Assembly: GCA_963773035.1 (NCBI GenBank)
Contig: CAVYZX010000021.1
Location: forward strand, 42,400 to 106,399
Origin: CAVRXZ01 sp963773035
GTDB taxonomy: Bacteria > Acidobacteriota > Vicinamibacteria > Vicinamibacterales > CAVVIG01
DNA length: 64,000 bases
Direction: 5' to 3'
Below the pieces are notes generated by a model. That model did no database searches and had not been told where the DNA came from. It saw only the letters and a program-made list of their open reading frames with translations. Both the position numbers and the translations under genes were made by a program. Position 1 is the first letter of the stretch; each line of letters begins with the position of its first letter. Shown here piece after piece: positions 8,069 to 16,178 of the stretch.

Positions 8069-9961
8069 ATGGCCACGTCTGCCGACCGCGATTCGTCCAC
8101 TCAAACGACGATCCCACCCCACCGCAAGCGTGTCGTGGACGTCGATCGCCCGTTTCGCGACGACCCGGGCGCAGGGCCTGCAGATCTGCCCCAAGATCTT
8201 CAGCAGGAAACGGCCCAGCGTCTTTCGACGCTGTGTGCGGTAGGCGCAGGGATCTGGATGGTCGAGGCCGTCATGAGGAACGTGATGCGGCCCACGAGTG
8301 TGCCGACAGCGTTCCCATGGCCCGGCAATCTCATTGCCGGCGTCATGATTGCCTTACTCGCCGCCAGCTTCGTCCAGGTGCGACTGCGGGCGATGCACGA
8401 CAGCTGCGCCATGCTCAAACTCGGACTCGGTCTCCTTATCGTCAATTCACTGGCGATTGCCGTGCTCAACGAATGGGTGCCGACCTTTCCCGACACCAGA
8501 GAGTTGTCCTGGAACACGATATTGATCCTCATCTACGCGATCGCCGTTCCGACGACCCCCAGCAAGATGTTCGCGGCGTGCGTCGTTGCGGCGTCGGCCG
8601 ACCCGCTGGCGGTGGGACTCGCCAACCTGCGCGGTCTGCCTGAGCCCACCTTCGTGCAAGGGTTCTTGTTGTATTACCCGAACTACATATGCGCCGCCAT
8701 CGCGGTCCTGCCCTCGATTGCGCAGCATCGAATGGGGCGCAAAATCAGCAATGCGCGACAGCTTGGCAGCTACGAGCTGGTGGAGCGGCTCGCGCATGGC
8801 GGAATGGGTGAAGTGTGGCGCGCCGAACATCGTCTTCTCGCCAGACCAGCTGCAATCAAGCTGGTGCGGCGAGACATGCTGGGTCGGGTCAGCGATCAGG
8901 AGGCTCGTGACACCTTGAGCAGATTCGAGCGTGAGGCGCAGACAACGGCGGTACTGACGTCGCCGCACACCATCGACCTGTTTGATTTCGGTCGGACTCG
9001 GGACGGCGCGTTCTATTACGTGATGGAGCTGCTGATCGGGCGCGACCTCGAGTCGCTGGTTCGTCAGTTCGGTGCGCTGCCCGCAGACCGGGTCGCCTAC
9101 CTACTGCGACAAGTCTGCCACTCTCTTGCTGAAGCGCATGCGCGAGGCCTCGTGCACCGCGATGTCAAGCCCGCCAACGTGTATGTCTGCCGGATGGGCC
9201 TCGAATACGACTTCGTGAAAGTCCTCGATTTCGGACTCGTCCGGTTCAGCCCGCCAGGCCTGCGCAGCGACATTCTCACGACGGCGGAGTCGACATCGGG
9301 CACGCCCGCCTATATGGCGCCTGAGGTGATTCTGGGTGATTCGGAGATCGGGCCGCGCGCGGATGTCTACTCGATCGGTTGTCTCGCCTACTGGCTGCTT
9401 ACGGGCAACCTGGTATTCCAAGCGAGCTCTTCGGTGGGTATGCTGACGCATCACGTCCAGAGCATCCCCGTGCCCCCCTCGCAACGTACAGAGCTGCCGA
9501 TTTCGGCCGAGTGGGACCGGTTCGTCCTCGCGTGTCTCGAGAAGAATCCTCGCCGCCGGCCTCGAGATGCCGAAGCGCTATCGGAATTGTTGCCTCGATC
9601 CGGGAGCGAGGAATCCTGGTCGCGCACTAGTGCGCGAGCCTGGTGGCAGACCCATCTGCCTGACCTTACGCGCCCTCTTGTCTTGGCGGTACCTGCCGGA
9701 GATGGATTTCGGGTGCACCTCGTCGACTCGCGGAAGGAAGGGGACGAGTACTCTTTGGCGCACGATCGAGATGGAGCTTCTCGAATGGTCGATGCCGCGG
9801 GCCAGGTAAGGGTCGAGGAGGCGATGCGACATGGACCCGAACAGACCACAGGTGAACGACACCGCAACCGCGGGCGTGATCGCGCGACCGCCACTTCTCT
9901 TTCTCGCCGCTCTTCTGCTCGGCTTCGTTTGCGACCGCCTGCTGCCTCTCCCGTTCCCTGA
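8069..9961 (+). CDS. Membrane-anchored Ser/Thr protein kinase
   Basis: A 630-residue Hanks-type kinase with an unusual N-terminal membrane part. Residues about 50-225 contain five or six hydrophobic segments, followed by a kinase domain at about 230-510. Kinase motifs are the glycine loop (LAHGGMGEVWRA), the lysine in AAIKLV, the catalytic loop HRDVKPANV, DFGLVRF, and APEVIL in place of APE. A natural end would be near the Trp-rich ARAWWQTHLPDLTRPL. The frame instead continues for about 85 codons into an Arg-rich tail that overlaps the start of the next gene by 131 bases. That tail looks non-native and may reflect a lost stop or an indel. The kinase call is firm; the true C-terminus is doubtful. 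Confidence 0.88.
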   Translation: MATSADRDSSTQTTIPPHRKRVVDVDRPFRDDPGAGPADLPQDLQQETAQRLSTLCAVGAGIWMVEAVMRNVMRPTSVPTAFPWPGNLIAGVMIALLAASFVQVRLRAMHDSCAMLKLGLGLLIVNSLAIAVLNEWVPTFPDTRELSWNTILILIYAIAVPTTPSKMFAACVVAASADPLAVGLANLRGLPEPTFVQGFLLYYPNYICAAIAVLPSIAQHRMGRKISNARQLGSYELVERLAHGGMGEVWRAEHRLLARPAAIKLVRRDMLGRVSDQEARDTLSRFEREAQTTAVLTSPHTIDLFDFGRTRDGAFYYVMELLIGRDLESLVRQFGALPADRVAYLLRQVCHSLAEAHARGLVHRDVKPANVYVCRMGLEYDFVKVLDFGLVRFSPPGLRSDILTTAESTSGTPAYMAPEVILGDSEIGPRADVYSIGCLAYWLLTGNLVFQASSSVGMLTHHVQSIPVPPSQRTELPISAEWDRFVLACLEKNPRRRPRDAEALSELLPRSGSEESWSRTSARAWWQTHLPDLTRPLVLAVPAGDGFRVHLVDSRKEGDEYSLAHDRDGASRMVDAAGQVRVEEAMRHGPEQTTGERHRNRGRDRATATSLSRRSSARLRLRPPAASPVP

Positions 9962-10325
9962 TCCCGGGGCCGACTGGGAAGACTGGACCGTCGCCGGCTC
10001 TCTCATCCTCATCGGCATTGGGCTCGCAGCGGCAGGTATTCGCAACTTCTCTCGGGCCGCGACGCCGGTGCCCACGAACGAGCCCACCCGGGCGCTGGTC
10101 ACGACCGGCATTCACGGCTGGAGCCGCAATCCCATCTATGTCGGCCTGTTTCTCCTCTACGGCGGCATCGGCATTGCCGCGCGCAGCCCGTGGGCCCTGA
10201 TCCTCATGCTGCCTCTGGCCGTCACGATCCGCTACGGCGTCGTTGCGCGCGAGGAGGCGTACCTGGAACGGCGGTTCGGCGGCGCCTTCCGCGATTACAA
10301 GGTCCGCGTGCGCCGTTGGTTGTAG
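9831..10325 (+). CDS. Isoprenylcysteine carboxylmethyltransferase (ICMT/PEMT)-family membrane protein
   Basis: A 164-residue polytopic protein of the ICMT/phospholipid-methyltransferase superfamily. The start ATG 9831 is supported by GAGGAGG about 11 bases upstream, inside the kinase gene. Hydrophobic segments lie at about 20-40, 54-72, 95-115 and 120-140. Family motifs are TGIHGWSRNPIYVGLFLLYGG and, near the end, EEAYLERRFGGAFRDYKVRVRRWL, which together form the SAM-binding C-terminal region. In bacteria such proteins methylate lipids or small hydrophobic acceptors; the acceptor is unknown. It overlaps the kinase frame by 131 bases in another frame. Confidence 0.85.
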   Translation: MDPNRPQVNDTATAGVIARPPLLFLAALLLGFVCDRLLPLPFPDPGADWEDWTVAGSLILIGIGLAAAGIRNFSRAATPVPTNEPTRALVTTGIHGWSRNPIYVGLFLLYGGIGIAARSPWALILMLPLAVTIRYGVVAREEAYLERRFGGAFRDYKVRVRRWL

Positions 10326-10327
10326 CC

Positions 10328-10363
10328 CTCTCAGCGAACTCCGCGGTCTCGGCGGTGAACGCG
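10328..10363. repeat. Degenerate 'CTCCGCGGTCTC-GCGGTGAAC' dispersed repeat
   Basis: The junction between the methyltransferase and the YCII gene has a short tandem-hexamer run (cagcgaactccgcggtct and following ggcggtgaac). The same family of words occurs at 28108-28141 (ctctgcggtctccgcggttt). It is probably a dispersed non-coding repeat. Confidence 0.4.
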
Positions 10364-10364
10364 T

Positions 10365-10757
10365 CTAGCCCTGTGCGTATTGCGCGGCAAGCTGGTCGGT
10401 TGTGGAGCACGTCGCGTCGTCGGTCGACGTAAAAATCTGACGAATCTCACATTCGCCGCCGCCAGCGACCTGGAGGAAGCTCCTGGTGATCTCGATCGCT
10501 TCTTCCTTGGAGTTTGCCTGCAGGATGGCGAAGCCCGCGACCAGTTCTTTCGACTCCGTGAACGGCCCATCCGTCACGGTGACCTTTCCACCGTCAAGGC
10601 GGACCCGCGCCCCTCTTGCGCTCGGCAGACAGCCCTCGGTGGCGAGCAACACGCCCGACTTCATGCTGTCTTCTACGAGCTTTTGCATATTGGCCACGTA
10701 CTCGGCGGTCGGGGGGGTGTTCGTTTCGGCGGTTTTGTAGATCGACAGAAATCTCAT
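10365..10757 (-). CDS. YCII-related (DGPF domain) protein
   Basis: A 130-residue cytosolic protein of the YCII/DGPF family, a dimeric ferredoxin-like fold of unclear biochemical role, often next to extracytoplasmic sigma factors. The diagnostic motif VTVTDGPFTESKELVAGFAIL is present in its usual central position, followed by SKEEAIEITRSFL. The start is supported by AAGGAG six bases upstream of ATG 10757. The C-terminal 25 residues (after EIRQIF) are Thr/Asp-rich and unlike the usual short ending. No sigma factor lies nearby. Confidence 0.85.
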   Translation of the reverse strand: MRFLSIYKTAETNTPPTAEYVANMQKLVEDSMKSGVLLATEGCLPSARGARVRLDGGKVTVTDGPFTESKELVAGFAILQANSKEEAIEITRSFLQVAGGGECEIRQIFTSTDDATCSTTDQLAAQYAQG

Positions 10758-10923
10758 CTGAATCTCCTTCTCTCGCGCCTTTGCGGCGCTTCAGGTGTCC
10801 GACTCACTCACACGTCGAACGAGAATCGCGAAAATCGACACCCGGTTTGTCTACGGCCGTCGGACCGCTGTCCCGAGCGATCGACAACAGCTGAGGTTCG
10901 GGATCGGCGAAGGCCAGCCTCTT

Positions 10924-11916
10924 TTACCCCCAGGCGAGCGTGCTACGGCGGTTCCAGTACTCGTTTGGCGGCTCAGCGATCTCTGGCCAGTCGCCAGCGG
11001 CCTGAGCGAGGTCCACTGCACGTAGGTTGCTGGCCAGCTGTTCGGGCGTCACTGCCCCTGACAGCACCACATCGACCCAGGAATTCGACAGCGCCGCGGC
11101 GATCGCCACGACATCGGGCGACGTGCGGTGCGTGTCAGCGTATTGCTTCAGACGCGAGACTTCTTCTGACGTGTTCCGTTCGGTCAGGCGGCCATTGGCA
11201 ACGGCCTCCTTGACGATCACGCCCAATCCGGAGGCCTTGGCGTCGGCCAACGCAGGGCCGGCTGAGGGTTCGAGCAGGTTCCAGGTCGCCTGAACAACCT
11301 GGAACAGGTTCGCGCGTCTCGTGTTCACATCCAACGCGCGGCGGATCACATCGGCTTGTCCAGGCCCGGTGACGGTCAGCCCGATGGCAAGCCCTTCGGA
11401 ATGCAGCCGACCGAGTTCGTCGAGCACGCGTACGTCATCAAGCACGCCGCTTTCGATCGTGGCCGAGTGGATTTGATAAAGGCGAAGCCTTTCACCAAGC
11501 AGCGTCCTGCTTTCGGTAATCTGCCGGCGCAGCGTCTCGACCGACAGGTCCTTCACCTCGTGGACCTGAGCATCGAGCCGCCACTTCCCTACATACGTGT
11601 AGCCCCACTTGGAGCCAATCGTCAGCGCATCGCGCGACGGCCGTCGCGCGCTCAACCAGGTTCCGAGAAACTCCTCCGCCAATCCGTACGAACGTGCTGC
11701 GTCAACGTAGCGAACGCCGGCCGCATACGCCGCGTCGAGCATCTCGTGACAGCGTTGCTTCATGTCGGCGACTGTCCGCGCGCGACCGTAGTCCCGATCT
11801 CGTCCGAGATTGATGTAGGCCGGCCTGCCGAGCGCGGCCAAACCCAGCCCGATTGGGCTGACCGTTAGACCAGTTGAGCCGAGTAAACGAGCGCCGAGCC
11901 GCTCACGGTTTCCCAT
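10924..11916 (-). CDS. Aldo/keto reductase
   Basis: A 330-residue NADPH-dependent aldo/keto reductase. The catalytic tetrad is visible: Asp72 (VRYVDAARSYG), Tyr77, Lys103 (IGSKWGY) and His150 (LYQIHSAT). The N-terminal GSTGLTVSPIGLGLAALGRP is typical. The C-terminal part (SNSWVDVVLSGAVTPEQLASNL) matches the cofactor-binding end of the family. It resembles members acting on small aldehydes or sugars, but the substrate cannot be named. It lies 37 bases downstream of the alpha/beta hydrolase gene on the same strand and is likely co-transcribed. Confidence 0.9.
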   Translation of the reverse strand: MGNRERLGARLLGSTGLTVSPIGLGLAALGRPAYINLGRDRDYGRARTVADMKQRCHEMLDAAYAAGVRYVDAARSYGLAEEFLGTWLSARRPSRDALTIGSKWGYTYVGKWRLDAQVHEVKDLSVETLRRQITESRTLLGERLRLYQIHSATIESGVLDDVRVLDELGRLHSEGLAIGLTVTGPGQADVIRRALDVNTRRANLFQVVQATWNLLEPSAGPALADAKASGLGVIVKEAVANGRLTERNTSEEVSRLKQYADTHRTSPDVVAIAAALSNSWVDVVLSGAVTPEQLASNLRAVDLAQAAGDWPEIAEPPNEYWNRRSTLAWG

Positions 11917-11952
11917 TCACCGGCCCGGGCCTTGAATGGAGCGCCGCTTCAC

Positions 11953-12783
11953 TCAGGCAAGAAAGTTCAGCAATTCGGAATTGATTCGATCGGCGTGCGT
12001 CCAGAGCACGCCGTGCGGCCCGCCGGGAAGCTCGACGAACTTGACGTTCTTGATCATCTTCGCCTGCCTCCTCGACGCGGCGTCTGGCGGCAGAATGCGA
12101 TCGGCGTCGCCGTGCAGGATGAGCGTCGGCACGTTGTTCTTTTTCACGTCCTTGCGAAAGTCCTCGATCCAGCAGTCGACGCACGCCACGGTGCCGATCG
12201 CAGACGCGCCAGCGGCGACGTTCCAGTTGTCTTCGAGCACGCGTTCGCTCACCAGCTTTCCGCCGGTGACGTCGTAGTTGTAGAAGTTGCGCAGGAACTC
12301 CATCAAAAACGTGGGCCGATCTGCGCGCAGCGCCGCCTTGATGTCCTCGAACACCTTGCCATCGACACCGTCTGTGTTGTCGGGTGCTTTCACGAGGTAC
12401 GGCCCGAGCGTCCCGATCAGCACCGCCTTGCGGACGCGCTTGGTGCCGTACTTCCCGATGTATCTCGTGACCTCACCTGTTCCCATCGAGAAGCCGACGA
12501 GCGCCACTTTCTTCAGGTTGAGCTTCTTCAACAGCTTGTCGAGATCGGCTGCGAACGTGTCGTAGTTGTAGCCCACCCCCGTCTTGCTCGAACGTCCAAA
12601 GCCGCGGCGGTCGTACGTGATCACGCGGTACCCAGCCGCGAGGAGCGCTGCCGTTTGTTTCTCCCATGACGCCCCGCTCAACGGCCAACCGTGAATCAGG
12701 ACGACGGGCGATCCTGAGCCGTGGTCTTCGTAATACAACTCGATAGCAGTGGAGTTTTCTTTGCCGACGGTGATGGTGCTCAT
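11953..12783 (-). CDS. Alpha/beta hydrolase, cofactor-free chloroperoxidase/arylesterase-like
   Basis: A 276-residue alpha/beta hydrolase close to the non-heme chloroperoxidase/perhydrolase group. The oxyanion segment HGWPLSGASWE, the nucleophile elbow VGFSMGTGEV (Ser99), the acid in HGDADRILP and the histidine in ELPGGPHGVLWTH make a full catalytic triad. Such proteins show esterase and, with organic acid and peroxide, perhydrolase activity. AAGGAG precedes ATG 12783. It sits directly upstream of the aldo/keto reductase gene, so both may belong to a detoxification or oxidative-stress transcript. Confidence 0.9.
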   Translation of the reverse strand: MSTITVGKENSTAIELYYEDHGSGSPVVLIHGWPLSGASWEKQTAALLAAGYRVITYDRRGFGRSSKTGVGYNYDTFAADLDKLLKKLNLKKVALVGFSMGTGEVTRYIGKYGTKRVRKAVLIGTLGPYLVKAPDNTDGVDGKVFEDIKAALRADRPTFLMEFLRNFYNYDVTGGKLVSERVLEDNWNVAAGASAIGTVACVDCWIEDFRKDVKKNNVPTLILHGDADRILPPDAASRRQAKMIKNVKFVELPGGPHGVLWTHADRINSELLNFLA

Positions 12784-12896
12784 GATTGTGCTCCTTTTAC
12801 GCCGGCAGTCTAGGCGGCGCGCAAGCTCATCAAGCCTGCCTCTGCGATGTGAACGTAAGGGAACTTCAGCAAAGCGCTCCCCGGAAATCCACCGAC

Positions 12897-12937
12897 CCTA
12901 TCTCTTTGTGCTCTTTGTGTCCATCGTGGTTGCTTTA
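12897..12937. repeat. Degenerate 'CTTTGTG' tandem repeat
   Basis: The gap between two divergent genes contains a short run of related words (tctctttgtgctctttgtgt and ccatcgtggtt). It matches the CTTTGTG/CTTCGTG style of the composite element at 27800-28141 and is probably a decayed copy of one of its arms. Confidence 0.4.
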
Positions 12938-13027
12938 CATGAGGTGACCGGCCGCTCCAGCTTTGTCACGAGGTGTGCATGCCGGTATCCTTGTGGGCCG
13001 ATCGTCCCGGTTCATGAGGAGGCAGTC

Positions 13028-13510
13028 ATGTGGGTCAGGAATGTCTCGGTCCAGGCCATCCCGGCCGATGCGGTTCTACAGCACTGGCAAGGGCATCGTC
13101 GACTGACTCGGCGTGTGATTGAGGCGTTCCCCGAGGATCAGCTCTTCAGCTTCTCGATTGGTGGCATGCGGACCTTCGGCGCGATGAGCCTCGAGCTGAT
13201 CGGGATCGCGGCGCCGATGGTCCGAGGCATCGTCACTGGTGATTGGCAGCAGCCGGCCGCGCCGAGCGCGCCGTCGAAAAGCGAGGTCCTGCAACTGTGG
13301 GACGACACTACCTCGGCGCTCAACGATCTCTGGCCGCAGATCCCGACTGAGCGGTTCGGTGAGACGGTGACCGCTTTTGGCCAATACCCAGGGCGCGTGT
13401 ACGACCTGCTCCTCTACGCGATCGACAACGAGATCCATCATCGCGGTGAGGGATACGTCTACTTGCGCGCCCTGGGGATCGAGCCTCCTCACTTCTACAA
13501 TCGGGAGTGA
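13028..13510 (+). CDS. DinB family protein
   Basis: A 160-residue four-helix DinB-superfamily protein. The frame is open from 12749, but ATG 13028 is preceded by GAGGAGG at good spacing, and the domain starts just after it. Family features are the helix containing LQHWQGHRRLTRRVIEAFPEDQLF and the C-terminal metal-site helix DNEIHHRGEGYVYLRALGIE. Members bind a divalent metal through three His; some are thiol S-transferases or maleylpyruvate isomerases, but most are uncharacterised. This is one of three DinB-type genes in the window (with 35103-35606 and the truncated copy at 22511). Confidence 0.85.
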   Translation: MWVRNVSVQAIPADAVLQHWQGHRRLTRRVIEAFPEDQLFSFSIGGMRTFGAMSLELIGIAAPMVRGIVTGDWQQPAAPSAPSKSEVLQLWDDTTSALNDLWPQIPTERFGETVTAFGQYPGRVYDLLLYAIDNEIHHRGEGYVYLRALGIEPPHFYNRE

Positions 13511-13537
13511 CTTGATTCGTCCGCGCAGCGAAGTGGC

Positions 13538-16009
13538 TCACTTGTTCTGGAAGAGTTCCCGCAACTGAGGTCCGCTCATGCCCGTGTTGTAGGACAGCGT
13601 GTCCGGCTCGAACTCCTTCCCTCGGACGAGTGGACCAACGATGACCGGATCGAATCCGGCATCGCGGACCAGCGCCGCCGCCATTTCGAGAGCCTTCTGA
13701 TCGTCACTGGCAAGCGGAATGCCCACCTGGTCGCCTTTGCGATGGGCCTCGATTGCCAGTGTCTTGTAGTAAACCGTATTGAAGGCTTTCACCCAGCGGC
13801 TGCCTGGAAACATCGCCGCCGCCCAACCGGCGGACCCCTGTGGATGCGCGGAGGCCTGTCGCGCCATGTCGCCATCACGACGCTCATACGCATTCGACGT
13901 GTCGAGCACGAGTTTTCCTGAGAGCAATGGCGCCAGGTCGCGAGCGATATCGGGAATGGCCTTCAACGGGATCGTCAACAGCACCGCCTCGCCGAACGTC
14001 GCCGCTTCTTCGGGTGTTCCAACCGACGCTCGGGGACCGAGCGGCTCAATCAGTTGCCGAACCGTATCGAGGTGTCTCGAGGCGACACGAACGTCATGGC
14101 CGGCATCCACCCACAGCTTTGCCAGCGTCGATCCGATCATTCCTGCTCCGATGATTCCGATGCGCATGACGATTTCTTCTCCTGGTCCATCGTGAAAGGG
14201 CCATGTACGATTCCTCACATTCGTCAGACCACCCATTCGGGCAGGGTCGACCGTCGGCGCTCTCGAGTGATGACGCGGCGAGAGGGACTCTCGCCGATGC
14301 TGAGCGAAGGGCGAACGCCACTCCTTGAGCACTCGATGCACGAAGGTTGCTGAACCTTCGCCTACCGCCGACGCGACGCGCTTGATGTTTCCGGACCGAA
14401 CATCACCGACGGCGAAGACCCCGGGCAGACTCGTTTCGAGCAGATAGGGATGGCGGCTGAGCGGCCAGCGCGCAGCCGCCAAGTCGTCCGCAGACAAGTC
14501 AGGACCGGTCTTGATGAATTTTTGATCGTCGAGCGCCACACAGCCCGCGAGCCATTGTGTGTTTGGCACCGCGCCCAACATCAGAAACGCATGCTCGATG
14601 TCGTGCGTCTCGACGCGGGAATTGAGTTTGTCCCGCCAGCGGACACGTTCCAGGTGCTGGCCGCCCTCGAGACCGATGATTTCAGTGTTGGTTCGTAGCG
14701 AAATCGCCGGGTTCTCCTCGATGCGGCGAACCAAATACCGCGACATGGTCTCGGCCAGGCCGCTCGACCTGACGAGCATGTAAACCCGCCGAGCTGTCTG
14801 CGCGAGGAACACCGCAGCCTGGCCGGCGGAGTTCCCCCCACCGACAACAATCACCTCTTGGCCGCTGCACAGCTGCGATTCGACCAGCGTTGCCCCGTAA
14901 TAAACACCTGCGTTTTCGAAGTGCGACAGGTTGTCGAGTGCCGGACGCCGATATTCGGCTCCCGACGCGATGATGATCGTTCGCCCAGGGACGCGGAGAT
15001 CGTCATCGATCTGAACCGCAAAAGGGTGCCGGTCGCAGGTCAGACGAGTGGCTCCTGTGGCAACGAGGATCTGGGCCCCGAATTTCTGGGCTTGTGCATA
15101 AGCCCGCCCGGCGAGTTCCTGTCCCGAGATGCCGGTTGGGAAACCGAGATAATTCTCGATCCTGGAGCTCGAGCCAGCTTGACCACCCGGCGAGTTCGAC
15201 TCAACCACCAGGGCGTTCAAACCCTCGGAGGCGGCGTACACCGCCGCGGCCAAACCGGAGGGCCCGGCACCGACGATGACGACGTCCCGGACCTGCGTCT
15301 GGTCGATGTCGTCGTTGAAGCCGAGGCAGCCGGCGATTTGCTGGTTCGTGGGATTCCGGAGCACGACCTCGCTCCGGCAGATCAGCACGGGGATTTCGGA
15401 CACCGCGACCTGGAAGTGATCCAGCATCGCCTGGACGTCGACGTCGCGTTCGAGATCGACATAGGCGTATGGGTGGCCATTACGCGTCAGGAACTCCTTG
15501 ATTCGAAGCGTGTCCGGCGAATGGACCGATCCCACGAGCACGACACCCCCGAGCCCTCGCGCGATCAGGTCGACGCGACGAAGGATGAACGCCCGCATCA
15601 GGGTCTCGCTGAGCTCTGCGTCTGTCTGGATAAGGGCGAGCAGGTCCGTGCGCGTCAGCTGGATGACCTCACTCGACTCGGTTGCTCGAACGCGTACCAG
15701 CGATCGCCGGCCCGACAACATGTTGGCCTCGCCGGTAAATTGGCCCGGCCTCAGAGCGGTGATCACAGTGTCGCCGACGCCTGACGGTTGGACGATTTCG
15801 ATCTGACCGCCGGTCACGACAGCGAACGTCGTGCTGCGGTCACCGGAGTCGTACAGCACTTCTCCGGATCGAAGTTGGCGCGGCGACCCGTGTGCCGACA
15901 CTCTCTTGACCTGTGCCGTTGTCAGCGTCGGAAAAAGGTGGCCGGCACGAGAGCCGAGATCGAGTGGTTGAGTAGCAGCCGTTTCCGCTTCCGGGCCTGT
16001 GCGATACAT
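13538..16009 (-). CDS. cNMP-binding / thioredoxin reductase-like protein fused to F420-reductase-like domain
   Basis: A single 823-residue open frame. Order: cyclic-nucleotide-binding domain (about 30-150), a thioredoxin/glutaredoxin-like segment (about 155-230), then an FAD/NAD(P) thioredoxin-reductase fold (VVIVGAGPSGLAAAVYAA at about 242; VIVVGGGNSAGQAAVFLA; PGVFAVGDVRSGNIKRVAS). The CxxC of true thioredoxin reductases is absent: the equivalent segment reads GVYYGATLVESQLC. A roughly 50-residue polar linker leads to a second Rossmann domain (IGIIGAGMIGSTLAKLWVDAG onward) of the F420:NADPH oxidoreductase type, ending GMSGPQLRELF. An internal ATG at 14167 with AGGAGAAG upstream could start the last 209 residues independently, but no stop separates the parts, so the upstream product must include them unless there is an indel. 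Confidence 0.85.
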   Translation of the reverse strand: MYRTGPEAETAATQPLDLGSRAGHLFPTLTTAQVKRVSAHGSPRQLRSGEVLYDSGDRSTTFAVVTGGQIEIVQPSGVGDTVITALRPGQFTGEANMLSGRRSLVRVRATESSEVIQLTRTDLLALIQTDAELSETLMRAFILRRVDLIARGLGGVVLVGSVHSPDTLRIKEFLTRNGHPYAYVDLERDVDVQAMLDHFQVAVSEIPVLICRSEVVLRNPTNQQIAGCLGFNDDIDQTQVRDVVIVGAGPSGLAAAVYAASEGLNALVVESNSPGGQAGSSSRIENYLGFPTGISGQELAGRAYAQAQKFGAQILVATGATRLTCDRHPFAVQIDDDLRVPGRTIIIASGAEYRRPALDNLSHFENAGVYYGATLVESQLCSGQEVIVVGGGNSAGQAAVFLAQTARRVYMLVRSSGLAETMSRYLVRRIEENPAISLRTNTEIIGLEGGQHLERVRWRDKLNSRVETHDIEHAFLMLGAVPNTQWLAGCVALDDQKFIKTGPDLSADDLAAARWPLSRHPYLLETSLPGVFAVGDVRSGNIKRVASAVGEGSATFVHRVLKEWRSPFAQHRRESLSPRHHSRAPTVDPARMGGLTNVRNRTWPFHDGPGEEIVMRIGIIGAGMIGSTLAKLWVDAGHDVRVASRHLDTVRQLIEPLGPRASVGTPEEAATFGEAVLLTIPLKAIPDIARDLAPLLSGKLVLDTSNAYERRDGDMARQASAHPQGSAGWAAAMFPGSRWVKAFNTVYYKTLAIEAHRKGDQVGIPLASDDQKALEMAAALVRDAGFDPVIVGPLVRGKEFEPDTLSYNTGMSGPQLRELFQNK

Positions 16010-16178
16010 CAGAGCCTCATCATCGGCAAGGAATTCCAGGGATCAATGACAATACACTGCGTGGCCATCAGCCGCGAATCGCTCGCCACCTAGCCCATCA
16101 TTGCAAGATCCATCTTTCCCCGGATAATGGAGCCCGTGAAGCCGCCCAGGCCGTGCCACCGACTCTGAATTCACGTTC

